Positions 42,041 through 52,906 are shown, counted from the stretch's first letter. The stretch is DNA of 64,000 bases from Pyropia haitanensis (GCA_008729055.1 SDUX01000002.1:1306496-1370495); one strand, 5' to 3'. Notes: generated by a model from the letters alone, not told the origin. Numbers and translations: made by a program.

Positions 42041-43657
42041 ATGGCCACCGCGGGGGTGGCGGCGTCCGCGCGGGCGCTGGTGGACGCGGCGCTCGCGGGC
42101 GACACGGAAGCCGCCGGCTGGCTGCTCATTGCTGGCCTGGGCGTCCTCGTCGCCGTCGGCGCGGCCGTCCAGGCCGCCACCGCCGCGGCGCCCGCCGGCG
42201 ACGCGGCGGCGGGCGCCAAGGATGGCGGCGCCGTTGTCGGCGGCGCCAACGGCGGCGGCGGCAGCGGTGGGCCGCCGCCCATGTACAGCGAGGGCCTCCC
42301 GCTGCTCGGCAACATCATCGCGTTCATGCGGGACCCGCTGGCGCTGGTGCGCCGCGGCCACGCCGCCTGCGGCGGTGTCTTTACCATCCGCATTGCGCAC
42401 AAGCGGATGACCTTCCTGCTCGGCGCCGCGCCGCACGCCGCCTTCTTCCGTGCGACCGACGAGCAGCTGGACCAGACCGAGGTGTACCGCTTCTCCGTGC
42501 CCGTCTTTGGCCGTGGCGTCGTGTACGATGCGCCGCTGCCGGTGCGGCTGCAGCAGTTTCGGCTGCTGTCCCTGAGCCTGCGCGTCAACATGCTCGAGAC
42601 GTACGTGCCGATGATGGTCGGCGAGTGCGTCGCGTTCTTCGACGCCTGGGCGGATGAGGGGGAGGTGGAGCTGTTTGAGGCCCTCTCCCAGCTCATCATC
42701 CTCACCGCCAGCCGCTGCCTGATGGGCCGGGAGATCCGGGAGAACCTGTTTGGGGAGGTCAGCCGCCTCATCCACGACCTGGACGAGGGCATGCAGCCGC
42801 TGTCGGTGCTCGCGCCGTACCTGCCGACGCCCGCTCACGCGCGGCGGGACGCGGCGCGGGAGGAGCTCCGCGCCCTGTACACCCCCATCATCAAGGCCCG
42901 CCGCGCGGCCGACGCGGCGCGGGCGGCGGGGGAGGCGGGGGCCCCCCCGGCCGAGGACGACATGCTGCAGACGCTCCTCGAGTCCCGCTACCGCGACGGC
43001 CGCGCCATGGACGACAATGAGGTGGTGGGGATGCTCGTCGCGGCGCTGTTTGCGGGCCAGCACACCTCGTCCATCACGTCGACGTGGACGGGCCTGGAGC
43101 TGCTGCGGTCGCCGACGCAGCTGGCCGCCGCGCTCGCCGAGCAGGACGCGGTGCGCGCGGCGCACGGGGAGGAGCTGACGTACGCGTCGCTCGGCGCGAT
43201 GGACGTGCTGCACCGCGCGATGAAGGAGACGCTCCGCATGTACCCGCCGCTCATCTTTCTCCTCCGCAAGGTCCTCTCCCCGCGGCCGGTCAACGGCTAC
43301 ACCATCCCCGTCGGCGACGTGGCGATGGTGTCGACGCAGGTGTCGGGCCGCCTGCCCGAGCTGTTTGACCGCCCAGACGTGTGGGACCCGGAGCGCTTCG
43401 CGCCGGGCCGGGAGGAGGACCGCCGGGCGCCGTTTTCGTACCTCGGCTTTGGGGGTGGCCGCCACGGGTGCATGGGCGAGGGCTTTGCGTACCTGCAGGT
43501 CAAGACCATCTGGGCGGTGCTGCTGCGCACGTTTGAGCTGACGCCGGTCGGGCCGCTGCCGCCGCCGGACTTTGGCGCGATGGTCGTCGGGCCCAAGGGC
43601 GCGACGACCATCCGCTACCGCCGGCGGGTGCCGCGCGCAGCCGCGGGCACGGCGTAG
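42041..43657 (+). CDS. CYP51: Sterol 14-alpha-demethylase, cytochrome P450 CYP51
   Basis: The product is 538 residues. An N-terminal membrane anchor (about 26-44, GWLLIAGLGVLVAVGAAV) is followed by a Gly/Ala linker and the P450 fold. CYP51 marks are the B-C region YRFSVPVFGRGVVYD and the helix I motif AGQHTSSIT (about 338-346), both diagnostic for sterol 14-demethylases. The K-helix ExxR is KETLR (about 395), and the haem loop is FGGGRHGCMGE with C477 as thiolate ligand. The enzyme removes the 14-alpha methyl of obtusifoliol/lanosterol-type sterols in the ER, using NADPH-P450 reductase. The ATG at 42041 is the first in frame. The conserved motifs are intact, so it should be functional. It is convergent with a cytochrome b5 gene, a possible electron donor. 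Confidence 0.95.
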   Translation: MATAGVAASARALVDAALAGDTEAAGWLLIAGLGVLVAVGAAVQAATAAAPAGDAAAGAKDGGAVVGGANGGGGSGGPPPMYSEGLPLLGNIIAFMRDPLALVRRGHAACGGVFTIRIAHKRMTFLLGAAPHAAFFRATDEQLDQTEVYRFSVPVFGRGVVYDAPLPVRLQQFRLLSLSLRVNMLETYVPMMVGECVAFFDAWADEGEVELFEALSQLIILTASRCLMGREIRENLFGEVSRLIHDLDEGMQPLSVLAPYLPTPAHARRDAAREELRALYTPIIKARRAADAARAAGEAGAPPAEDDMLQTLLESRYRDGRAMDDNEVVGMLVAALFAGQHTSSITSTWTGLELLRSPTQLAAALAEQDAVRAAHGEELTYASLGAMDVLHRAMKETLRMYPPLIFLLRKVLSPRPVNGYTIPVGDVAMVSTQVSGRLPELFDRPDVWDPERFAPGREEDRRAPFSYLGFGGGRHGCMGEGFAYLQVKTIWAVLLRTFELTPVGPLPPPDFGAMVVGPKGATTIRYRRRVPRAAAGTA

Positions 43658-44392
43658 GGGGGACTGGGGGGGAGGGGGGGGGGGTTATCTGTCGGGGCGG
43701 TGGAGCGGCTTGTCAGGCGCGCCCGTTCCGTGCGCCCTCTTGGGTCACGCCCTCTTCTCCGTATTTTTTTCGACTGGCCTGTTGGTCAGCGCGGGGGGGA
43801 TGCGTACCCGGGCGACCGGATCCACGCCCTTCCTTTCCTCTTTTTTGTTGTGTTGTCACGCCCTCCAGCCCCCTCCGCTTGGTTTTTGGTTCTTCATGAC
43901 ACCCCACCGCGAACCGCGCGCTTCCTTTTTTTGTACTTTTTGTGTCGTCCGCCACCCCCCCTCTCCTTTCTTTGCTGTGGCTCTGTGACCCCTCCGGCTC
44001 TGCACCTCGGGGGTGCGCCGGCCAGGCGGCGCGGAAGGGGTCGCCGCGGGCATTCCCATTCCTCCCCCCCCACGCCTCGCGTGACGCCAGCCCCTCTCCC
44101 TCCCGCCGTGCCGCGCGGCCCGCGGCGGCGGCCGTGGCCCGACGCGGTGGAATCCCGTGCAGAGGCGCCGCCCTACCCCTCCCCGCCACAGCGGACATCC
44201 AGCCCATACCCGTCTTCCGCCCGTGCCCTTGTTCGCCACACACCCCGCCTCGCCGCTACGGGACAGAAGGGGTGGTGGCGGGCAGAGGCGGGGTGGGTGG
44301 CGCCGCCCGGGCAGGTGCGGAAGGCCTCCCCTCCTGATAGAGGGATGGCGGGGCTGAGGAGTTCCTTTTCCTGACCCGCGCGGTCCGCCCCG
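43658..44392. other. Convergent region between CYP51 and cytochrome b5, no gene seen
   Basis: T-rich stretches (about 43,765, 43,840-43,880, 43,920-43,945) probably belong to the CYP51 3' untranslated region. Frames are short or low complexity. Confidence 0.5.
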
Positions 44393-45206
44393 CTACGGTA
44401 CTAGCTCCCCGACCAGGTAGTCGATAATCTGCAGAGCCATCCCCCCCCCAGGACGGCCCAGTGAGGCCAACCAGACCCGCAGCCCGCAAGAGCGCGCAAG
44501 GGAAACCACACACGAGTAGCCACGCCAACAGCTTCCCCCTCGAGACGGGCACAGCTGCGTTAGTCGCCTCTGCGGGAGAGCGTGCCGCCGGGTCGACCGG
44601 TGCGGCCCGGCCGCACCAGAGCCGCGCGGCCCTACACCAGCACTGCCCAGCCGTCTGGTCCAGCCCGGCCACACCAGCGCCGCCCAGACCCAAGCGCATC
44701 TCCCTCCCCAGTCCATTACGACAGCGCTTCCACCTCCCTCCGCCCGCCGGCCGTCCCCAATGCACAGTCGCCACCCCCCCGCCCCCCACCCCCCACAGCC
44801 CCAGCCCGACCCCCACCCGCGCACGCACCAGATCATTCACCCGCAGCGGGTGCTGGTCGCCATGGAAGCCCGCGGTGGCGTCCCCCCCCGCGTTGTTGAG
44901 CAGCGCCAGCCCGCCCGGGTGCAGGTCAATGTACGATGAAAAGTCATAGACGCGGCCGTCAATCGCCAGCCACACGTCGTCCTCGGTGTTGTGGCGCGCC
45001 AGCTCCGCCGCGGTGACCTTGCGAAGGGGAGCGCCGGCGGCGGCGGGACCACCGCCGCCGCCGCCCGTCGCCCCTTTGGCCACGGGGCGCGGCGCCTCGG
45101 CGGCGGCCGCGCCGCCGCCGCCGCCGGGCGCCGCGCGGCGGCGCCAAAAGAGCGCGCCCGTCAACAACACCAGCAGCAACGAGAGCGCAAGCGCCACGCT
45201 GACCAT
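44393..45206 (-). CDS. Membrane-anchored cytochrome b5-domain protein with one intron
   Basis: Spliced product of 137 residues: exon 1 45206-44829 (126 codons), intron 44828-44429, exon 2 44428-44393. The N-terminus is a signal anchor (about 3-21, SVALALSLLLVLLTGALFW), then a Gly/Ala linker. The cytochrome b5 domain runs from about residue 62: VTAAELARHNTEDDVWLAID, VYDFSSYIDLHPGG with haem ligand H96, and FHGDQHPLRVND with the second ligand H119 at the usual spacing. Exon 2 supplies the final helix (IIDYLVGEL), as the family requires. The anchor is N-terminal, unlike the C-terminal anchor of classical ER b5, so the domain would face the cytosol or lumen depending on topology. b5 proteins pass electrons to P450s, desaturases and hydroxylases. 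Confidence 0.88.
44429..44828 (-). other. Intron of the cytochrome b5 gene (400 nt, phase 0)
   Basis: The donor is GTGCGT and the acceptor TCTGCAG. Joining gives VNDL-IIDYLVGEL, the normal b5 end. Without splicing the domain would lack its last helix and continue into meaningless sequence until a stop at 44256. Confidence 0.85.
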
Positions 45207-45590
45207 TGTGCTGGAAAGGCCCCGCCCGCTGTCAACGGCTGCGCGCCCGCCCGGACGGCAGCGGGCGGCACCAGAGAGAGAAGGGGTGGGGCTGGCCGGA
45301 GCAGGGCGTCGCGACTGTGGGCAGAGGCGGGAAAGCGATCCGTTCTGTTGTGGCTCTTGGGTGTTGCGCAGTTGCTGCGTGGTCACGTAGCACTTACCTC
45401 CTGGCCATTAACCCAGCCTTTCAAGTCATCACTTGTTTACTGAAGTTGACAATTATGCTTACGAATGGACGTCATCGACAACGTGTCTCGCCGACGAGGT
45501 CGAGAAATTTTCCACCGCGCAGGCGCTCGCGGATGCCGCCGTCCCGCGTCCACCACCATCGTGACCATGTAGTACGTCAAAGAATCTGGA
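45207..45590. other. Upstream region of cytochrome b5, lower-GC part, no gene seen
   Basis: The first 130 bases may contain the b5 promoter. Beyond 45,390 GC drops. No TATA element recognised. Confidence 0.45.
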
Positions 45591-45636
45591 CCCACAACGG
45601 ATCCGTCGTGTAGGTGGGCTACTAAACCGTTGTGGG
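45591..45636 (+). repeat. 46-bp hairpin element, copy 1
   Basis: Begins CCCACAACGGAT and ends AACCGTTGTGGG, so its ends are inverted repeats (11 of 12 match) around a 22-base centre. An almost identical copy in reverse orientation lies at 52907-52952; the two differ at one base. No clear target-site duplication. Confidence 0.9.
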
Positions 45637-46039
45637 TGCTGTCCCCCACACTGTGAGAGGGGGTCTACTTGGAAACTAGTTACACCCAATACATTCCCGA
45701 CAGCCCATTCCAGCGTGCCTGGAGGGGTGCCGACGATCTCCTCCAGCTCCCCAGATCCACCTCGATCTCTACAGAAACGAGTACATCTCTGGTTCCAACT
45801 CCATAGCGGAGTGCATTTGTCCAGTACTGGGAGCAACCGACGGGGGGAGCTCCCCCTGTAACGCTGGAGCTCGTTACGCTCCCCCCCGCTGGTGCATCAC
45901 ACATCTGCGATGTTGTACCCAAAATTGCGGATGTGCACGCGCTTGTCACACATGCGGCGCTTCACACGGACATGTGATGAGGGAGGTGTGACAGGGTGGA
46001 TGCCACAGCGTCGCACCAGCGCGCGCTACCGCTGCCTGG

Positions 46040-46172
46040 TGGGGGCCCCGCCGCCCGCGCGCCTGGTGGCGTACCCGCCACCACCCCCGCCGGCAGCCGC
46101 CGGCTGCCGCGGTCCCCGCCCCCGCCACTGCCGCCGCCACCCGCCACCGCCGCCCCCGTGGCCGCCCGCCCC

Positions 46173-46206
<34 letters not shown>

Positions 46207-48200
46207 GGCTGCCGCGGCGAGCGGCCGCGGCCTCCCGCCGCCACCGCCGCAGCCACCGCCGCCGCGGCTGCCGCCGCCGCCCCCGCGGCCGCCCGCCGCC
46301 CGCCGCCCGCCGCCCGCCGCCCGCCGCCCGTGGCCCGCCGCCGCCGCCGCCGCCGCCCGCCGCCATGGCCGCCGCCACCGCCGCCGCCGCCCCCGCGGCC
46401 GCCCGCCGCCCGCCGCCCGCCGCCCGCCGCCCGCCGCCCGCCGCCCGTCGCCCGCCGCCGCCGCCGCCGCCGCCCGCCACCGCCGCCGCCGCAACCGACG
46501 CGGCTGCCGCGGCGGGCGGCCGCAGCCGCCCGCAACCGCCGCCGCCGTGGCCGCCGCGGCTGCCGCGGCCACCCGCCGCCCGCCGCCCGCCGCCCTCGCC
46601 GCCGCCACGCGCCGCCATCGCCGTCGCCACCGCCCCCGCCGCCCCCGCGGCCGCCTACCGCCCGCCGCCCGCCGCCCCCGCCGCCGCAGCCGCCGCCGCG
46701 GCTGCCGCGGCGGGCGGCCGCGGCCGCCCGCCGCCCTCGCCGCCGACGCCGCCGCCACCCGCCGCAACGGCCGCCGCCACCGCCGCCGCCGCCCCCGCGG
46801 CCTCCCGCCCCCCGCCGCCGGCCGCCGCCGCCGCCGCCGCCGCCGCCGGGACTGCCGCGGCGGGCGGCCGCGGCCGCCCGCCGCCACCGCCGCCGCCGTG
46901 GCGGCCGCGGCTACCGCGGCCGCCCGCCGCCCGCCGCCCGCCGCCGTCGCCGCCGCCGCGCGCCGCCATGGCCGCCGCCACCGCCGCCGCAGCCCCCGCG
47001 GCCGCCCGCCGCCCGCCGCCCGCCGCCCTCGCCGCCGCCGCTCCCGCCGCGGCGCTCGCCGCCCCCGCCGCCACCCGCCACCGACGCCGCCGCGGCCGCC
47101 GCGGCTGCCGCGGCGGGCGGCCGCGGCCGCCCGCCGCCACCGCCGCCGCCGTGGCCGCCGCGACTACCGCGGCCGCCCGCCACCCGCCGCCCGCCGCCGC
47201 CGCCGCCGCCGCGCGCCGCCATGGCCGCCGCCACCGCCGCCGCAGCCCCCGCGGCCGCCCGCCGCCCGCCGCCCGCCGCCCTCGCCGCCGCCGCCCCCGC
47301 CGCGGCCCTCGCCGCCCCCGCCGCCGCCCACCACCGCCCCCGCCGCCCCCGCGGCCGCCCGCCGCCCGCCGCCCTCGCCGCCCGCCGCCCGCCGCCCACG
47401 CCGCCGCCGCCCCCGCCGCTGCCCTCGCCGCCCCCGCCGCCGCCCACCACCGCCCCCGCCGCCCCCGCGGCCGCCCGCCGCCCGCCGCCCGCCGCCCGCA
47501 GCCGCCGCCGCCGCCGCCACCGCCGCCGCAGCCCCCGCGGTAGCCCGCCGCCCGCTGCCCCCGCCGCCGCAGCCGCCGCCGCGGCTGCCGCGGCGGGCGG
47601 CCGCGGCCGCCCGCCGCCACCGCCGCCACCGCCTCAGCCGCGGCCCTCGCCGCCCCCGCCGCCGCCCGCCACCGCTGCCGCCGTGGCCGCCGCGGCTGCC
47701 GCGGCCGGGGGCCGTGGCCGCCGCGGCGGGCGGCCGCCGCCGCCGCCGCGGCCGCCGCCGCCGCCGCCTCCCGCCGCCACGGCCGCCACCACCGCCGCCG
47801 CCGCTCCCGCGGCCGCCCGCCGCCGCCGCCGCGACCTCCGCTCCCGCCGCTGCGGGCTGCTGCCGCCCCGGCTGCCGCTGCCGCCGCCGCCGTTGCTGCC
47901 GGCCGCCGGCCGCCTGCCGCCCGGGCTGCCCCCCTGGCCGCCGCCCCCACCGCCGCCGCCCCCACCGGGTTGCTGCCGCCCGGCTGCCGCTGGCGCCGCC
48001 GCCGTTGCTGCCGGCCGCCGCCAGTGGGCTGCCGTCGCCAGCGGGCTGACGCCGCCTGCCTGTTGCCGTCAATCGCGTGCTTTCTTTGTCAGCTGCCTCT
48101 GCCGCCACCGCTCGCCATCGCCGCTGCCGCGGCCCCCGCCGCCGTAGTGGCGGCTGGCGCCGCCGCCCCCGCCCTCGCCGCGGCGGCAATGGCTGCCGCC
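46040..48200. repeat. 2.2-kb CCG/CCCG-rich low-complexity block (C-rich on plus strand)
   Basis: Almost entirely CCGCCGCC and CCCGCCGCC tracts with some GCGGCC interruptions. All frames are open and encode Pro/Arg/Ala runs, so protein reading is not meaningful. The plus strand has potential for i-motif and the minus strand for G-quadruplex structures. It forms the left flank of the palindrome. Confidence 0.85.
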
Positions 48201-48945
48201 GCCCTCTGCCGCCGCTGCCCCCGTGGCGGCAGCGGCCGCTGCCTTGCGGGGGCAGGGGTGACCAGCCACGCTGCTTGAACGCAGAGGGATTTTGAAAAAC
48301 TTACACACCGCGATTGTTCGATGTGAAAACAAAAGTACACACACTTCAGACTTGACACACATCTCTAGGCCTATTTGGCGAATCAAGTGTCACGTACGTC
48401 TGTTCTGATAGGCTGTCACACGATTTGAACTGCGAATCTGGAACAATCAATACTACACTTACTCTTGCTGGACATGGGAGTTGCCAGTTGCAAGTCGTTG
48501 ACCAGGATGGGTGTTCTTCCAACAGTGGTACTCTCAACTGCTGAAGCGCCGGCGCCCGACGCCTCCTTCCACCCCGCCTGGTCGCCCGCTTCACCATTTT
48601 CTGGCCACGTAGCAGGCCAGGTGGATACACAAGCCTTATTTACTTGCTCTATCCAGTCTTGAGTGCGGGTCTGCCGACATCTGGGAGAGCACAGCCCCGA
48701 ACGACCACATGGAGGGGCGCCATGTCCTCACCATTCCCCCTGGGTTCCGTAGCTCAGCGGCGTCTGTGACGGTGAAAGACTGTTCGCTATGGCTCTTTGG
48801 ACATTTTGACATTTGTAATCCTGCAGAACGCAATCGTTTGTTCAGACAGTGCAAGAAAGTGCCTCCCGTCAGCTTCTTTGTCATCCGCTGTGCAGTATGG
48901 GCCTGGATATAGAGTGGATGAGAGCCCCACCGTGGGAAGAGGTAG

Positions 48946-49188
48946 TCATATCTGGGTAATAGGATCACGCTGAATCTATTGGTGCACACATCCGGCGTCG
49001 TGCACCCGTACGGCCGACAGGACTGTCGAGAGGCGGGGTGGCAGAAGCGCAATAGGCACCCGCTCCGAGCGATTGTGAGCATAATGGGTTTGCTTTTTTT
49101 AGTGAACGCTGAGGGCAGACGTACCAGTACGCCATCGTGCCGTAAAAATGCAAAGAAAGCACTCTGCGGTTCACTCATTGGTGACTGA
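48946..49188 (+). pseudogene. Left-arm open frame of the palindrome, conserved peptide of unknown family
   Basis: An open stretch of about 80 codons between an upstream TAG and a stop after IGD. It includes VVHPYGRQ, RAIVSIMGLLFLVN and CRKNAKKA. The right arm has a related frame on the opposite strand with the same upstream TAG and the same stop position. It is probably a fragment of a mobile-element gene. No catalytic motif recognised. Confidence 0.5.
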
Positions 49189-49874
49189 CTGACTGCTGAT
49201 ACGGTGGTATGCACTGTGGCGCAGCTGGATGCGCCCACAGCGCCGTTGAGAGTGCGAACAGCTGTGGAGGTAGCTGAATACACTTTCTAGATCTGATAGA
49301 TGTAGTTTTTGAAGGATGAGAGCACTGTGGGGCGTTGGACGGCCTGTCGCGACTACGTGTCCAGAATGGACACTTTAGGGGCCCATATGACCCGCTTCCC
49401 GACGTTTGCGACACTTTCTGAGCACATACTCGTGCTCAGCGTCATCGACTTAGTCTGATGGGAACAGCTTGAGAAAATTTTGCTTCACTTTCTGAAACGC
49501 GGTGTGGCGGCGTGTGATGCATTGCACCGAAGTGTGCACAGGGCACTTCACCACGTGCAACACGAGTCAGGGACCACTTCACCAACTTTTCTGAAGCATG
49601 CTCAATCGACTAAATCGATGTCACTGAGCACGGTCATGTGCTCAGAAGCTTTCGCAAACGTCGGGAAGTGGGTCATACAGACCCCCAAAGTGGCCATTCT
49701 GGGCAGGTCGCCTCGACTGGCCGTCCAATGCCCCACAGTGCTCTCATGCACTAAAACCTACATCTGTCAGATCTAGACAGTGTAGCCAGTTACCTTCACT
49801 GCTTTTTTCACACTTATCATCACTGTGGGCGCGTCCAGCTGCGTCACAGTGCCCACCACCCCATCTGCAGTCAG

Positions 49875-50117
49875 TTAGTCGCCAATGTGCGGGCTCCAGT
49901 GAGCTTTCTTTGCATTATTACGGCACCATAGCCACCAGGTACCTTTGGATTCAGGGTTCACTAAAAAAAGCAGACCCATAACGGTCACAATCGCTCGGAG
50001 GAGTCGATTATAACGCTTCACCCACCCAGTCTGTGGCTGTTCCTGTCGGCTGTACGGGTGCACGACGCTGGATGTGAGCACCAATAGATTCATAATGATC
50101 ATATTACCCAGAATCGA
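49875..50117 (-). pseudogene. Right-arm open frame of the palindrome, counterpart of the left-arm frame
   Basis: An open stretch of about 80 codons with VVHPYSRQ, RAIVTVMGLLFLVN and CRNNAKKA, ending IGD before TAA. About half the residues equal the left-arm peptide and many differences are conservative (S/T, I/V, D/E, K/N). No family recognised. Confidence 0.5.
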
Positions 50118-50879
50118 CTATCTCTTCCCGCCGTGGGGCTCTCATGCCACTGTGTACCCCGGCCTATACTTGGCAACTGAGGAAAATAAAGCAGACTGGG
50201 GGCTCTTTCTCGCGCTGTCTGCACAACCGGTTGCGTTCTTCTGGGGCATAGACCGTCAGGGATGATTAAAATGTCATAGCGAGCCGTTTTTTCACCGTCA
50301 CAGGCGCCCCTGAGCTGCGGAGCCCAGGAGGGATGGTGCACGCATTGTGTCTGTCTATGGGGTCGTTGGGGGTTCTGCTCTAGCAGACGCCTGTAGGCGC
50401 GCACTCAAAACTGAATAGAACAAGTAAAAAAGGCTTGTGTATCCACCCGGCCTGCTGGGTGGCCGGGGAATGGTGAAGCGGGCGACAGGGCGGGGTGGAG
50501 GGCGGCGTCGGACGCCGGCGCTTCAGCCGCTTGTGTCCCAGCAGTCGCGCGAGTCGCTGACCAGGTTACTCGCCAAGTCAAGTATTGTAATCGTCTGTCC
50601 AGCAATGATGAATTCGGGATGCACTCCTCAGGTTGCACGGCTGAGATCGTGTGACAGCCTATCACATGAGACGAATGGCGCATTTTATTCCCTAGATATG
50701 CAACGAGATGTGAGCCAAGTCGCGGATATACGTATTGTTCTCAGTTGAATAATCGCTATTGCACATTTTACTCACAAATACCTCCTCGTTCAACCTGGGT
50801 TGCTGGTCACCAGTTGTCTTGCCGTTCGCTCCCCCTTCCCCCCCACCATCGTCGTCTGGCCCTGTCGTCCAACCCTTCG

Positions 50880-51960
50880 CCGCGAGGTGACGGAGGGGGG
50901 CGGCAGCCCGTGGCGCCGGCGGCAGCCGGCCGCGGCGCAGACGGGGGGGGGGGACGGCAGTCCGCAACGGCATGAGGGGGGTGCGGTAGCACGCGACGGC
51001 CGCAGCCGGTCGCCCCAACCGGCGGCGGCAGCCAGCCGCGGCAGAGGCCACGGAAAGAGAGGGCAGCCCGCGGTGGCGGTGGCAGTCGGCCGCGGCGGAG
51101 GCCGGGGGGGGGAGGACGGCAGCCCGCAGCGGCAGCGCCGGGCCGCCACAACCAGCGTCAGAGGCGGCGGCTGACCACGGCGGCGGCGGCCGCCGGCCGC
51201 GGCGGCGTCCGGGGGGGAAGCTGCAGAGCGCGGCAGGGGCGCCAGGCCCCCCTGACCGACGGGGGCAGTGGCGGTGGAGGGCGGCGGCGGCGGCCGCCGC
51301 CTCTGCCACGATGGTAGCGTCGGCAGGGAGGGGCAGCCGTGACGGGCGGCGGCAGCCGTCGCCGTGGCGGAGGCAGCGGCGGTAGAAAACGGTGGCGGCG
51401 GCCGTCGCGGCCGCCGCAATGACTACGGCGGCCGCGGCCGCGGGCGCTGCGGTGGCGGGCGGCGACGGCCGCTGCCGCCACGGGTGCAGCGGCGGGAGGG
51501 GGCGGCGGCGGCGGCGGGGGCAGCAGCGACAGTGGGCGGCGGCGGCCGCCGCGACGGCGGGGGCAGCTGGCCGGGACAGCCGGCAGCCGGCGGGGGCGGC
51601 ATGGAGCGACGGCGGGGGGAGTGCGGATGCAGGCGGCGGCTGTGGGGGCCATGGGGACAGCTGGCGGCGGCAGACGACAGTCGGCGGCGGGCCGGTTGCA
51701 CCTGGTGCAGCCGAGGGAAGAGGGAGCAGTCTGCGTTGGCGCCGGGGGTGGCGGGGTTGGCCGGGCGCGGCGTGGGCGGCAGCCGGCTGCGAAGAGTGGA
51801 GAGTGCGTTGGGGGTGGCGGCGGCCGGGCTGGCGCCTGGCAGGGGGGGGTCGTGGGGAGTGCCTCCCCATCTGGGGGGGATGCATGGCTCCGCGCGAGCG
51901 GGGAAGAGGCAGTTTAGGGCGGGGGGTGGGGGGGGGGGGTTAGCCAGGGGGGGGGGGCGG
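50880..51960. repeat. About 1.1-kb GGC-rich low-complexity block (G-rich on plus strand)
   Basis: Mostly GGCGGCGGCAGC-type repeats, the strand mirror of the C-rich block at 46,040-48,200. Long frames on both strands are meaningless. It forms the right flank of the palindrome. Confidence 0.8.
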
Positions 51961-52906
51961 AGGGTAGCGGGGGGAGGAGTATGGCGAGCGGCCACAGCAC
52001 CAACGAACTTGCCCTGAGCATCATCCTCTCCTGTGCGGCGCGCCTCCCCCCGCCCGCGCGGCGCCCCATCCCCGGCCGTTGGGCGCCGTGCACCCCCCCG
52101 CGGCGCAATGTCGCGCCGCGTCCGCAGGGAGCAACCCCCCCCCCAGGCGGGATGGCACGCCAAAGCTGTCCCCCAGCCACCGCGGCCCGACGCAGCTGCC
52201 CCGCCGTTCGTACGTACCCCCGTGCCACACCAAGACGGGCAGCCGCATGTGTGCAGCCCGCAACTCAGAGTCTGGATGCACACCGTATCCCTGGAGGACA
52301 GCTGCATGCCAAGTAGCCCGTCCATGGTGCGCTCGCAAATATCGCCGCCGCAGAGCGACAACGTGGCGGGTCCCACGGAACCACGTGGGAGCCTGTGAGG
52401 CCACCCCATCCCCCCCCCCCCCTCCCCCACCCCTACCATGTGAAATTTCACAGGTTGAGGATAGATGCGGATTCCTGCCTCCCCCCCCCCTACCCCCTCT
52501 GCTTTTGCAGAGGACAGTGGCCACCGCCACAGTCGTCACGTGTCCCTGGGCCTCTTCGTCAGAAACAGAGCAACACATATTGGGCGCCACATCTGGCAGC
52601 TGTTCAGCTGTGATGAGGTCTGGAGGTGTAACGTTCGCATGCTCCCCTAGACAAACACGAGCCCCCCCCCAGGTCGACTCGCAGGGACGGCGTGAGGGCC
52701 ACCCTGCTCACGCTGGGCGCGTAACATTTCATGAGCCCCCCATGGGCCCCCCGAGCCCCCGTGGAAACGCGCTATAAGTATCCCCCCCAAGCGGGCGCCC
52801 AGTAAATCCCCCCCCCATTTCTGCCCCGTAAATCCCCCCCCCCCCCCCCCCCCAGAACCCCCCCAGACGCACCCCCCTCCCCCCCCCCCAACACCCCTCA
52901 GAGCGA
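51961..52906. other. Region between the G-rich block and the second hairpin element, no gene seen
   Basis: Mixed composition, with C runs at about 52,400-52,425, 52,480-52,490 and 52,810-52,890 and a small lower-GC island at 52,430-52,640. No domain in any frame. Confidence 0.5.

Larger units (their letters stand above)
48257..50811. mobile_element. 2.55-kb degenerate palindrome, probable foldback element or two inverted element copies
   Basis: The sequence from 48257 to about 49490 reappears, diverged, as the reverse complement of about 49575-50811. At least six blocks align with a constant coordinate sum of 99,063-99,068 (listed in the findings), so the arms are collinear over about 1.23 kb with a centre near 49,533 and a short unmatched loop. 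The outer ends are GGTGACCAGC and its inverse. GC is much lower than in the flanks. Each arm contains one short open frame with a related peptide. Such structure suggests a foldback transposon or an inverted tandem insertion of one element, now degenerate. No known transposase motif was seen. Confidence 0.8.

Noticed and set aside
46040..47500. Regularly spaced CCGCCGCCCGCCGC units resembling a CRISPR-like array
   Set aside because: Pure triplet-type repeat without unique spacers, in a eukaryotic context.
45892..48147. A 751-codon plus-strand open frame and several overlapping long frames
   Set aside because: They lie in CCG/CCCG tracts where all frames are open; the peptide is only Pro/Arg/Ala runs with no domain.
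51423..52451. Minus-strand frame of 342 codons
   Set aside because: Half of it is the GGC repeat block; the rest has no similarity to any family I know.
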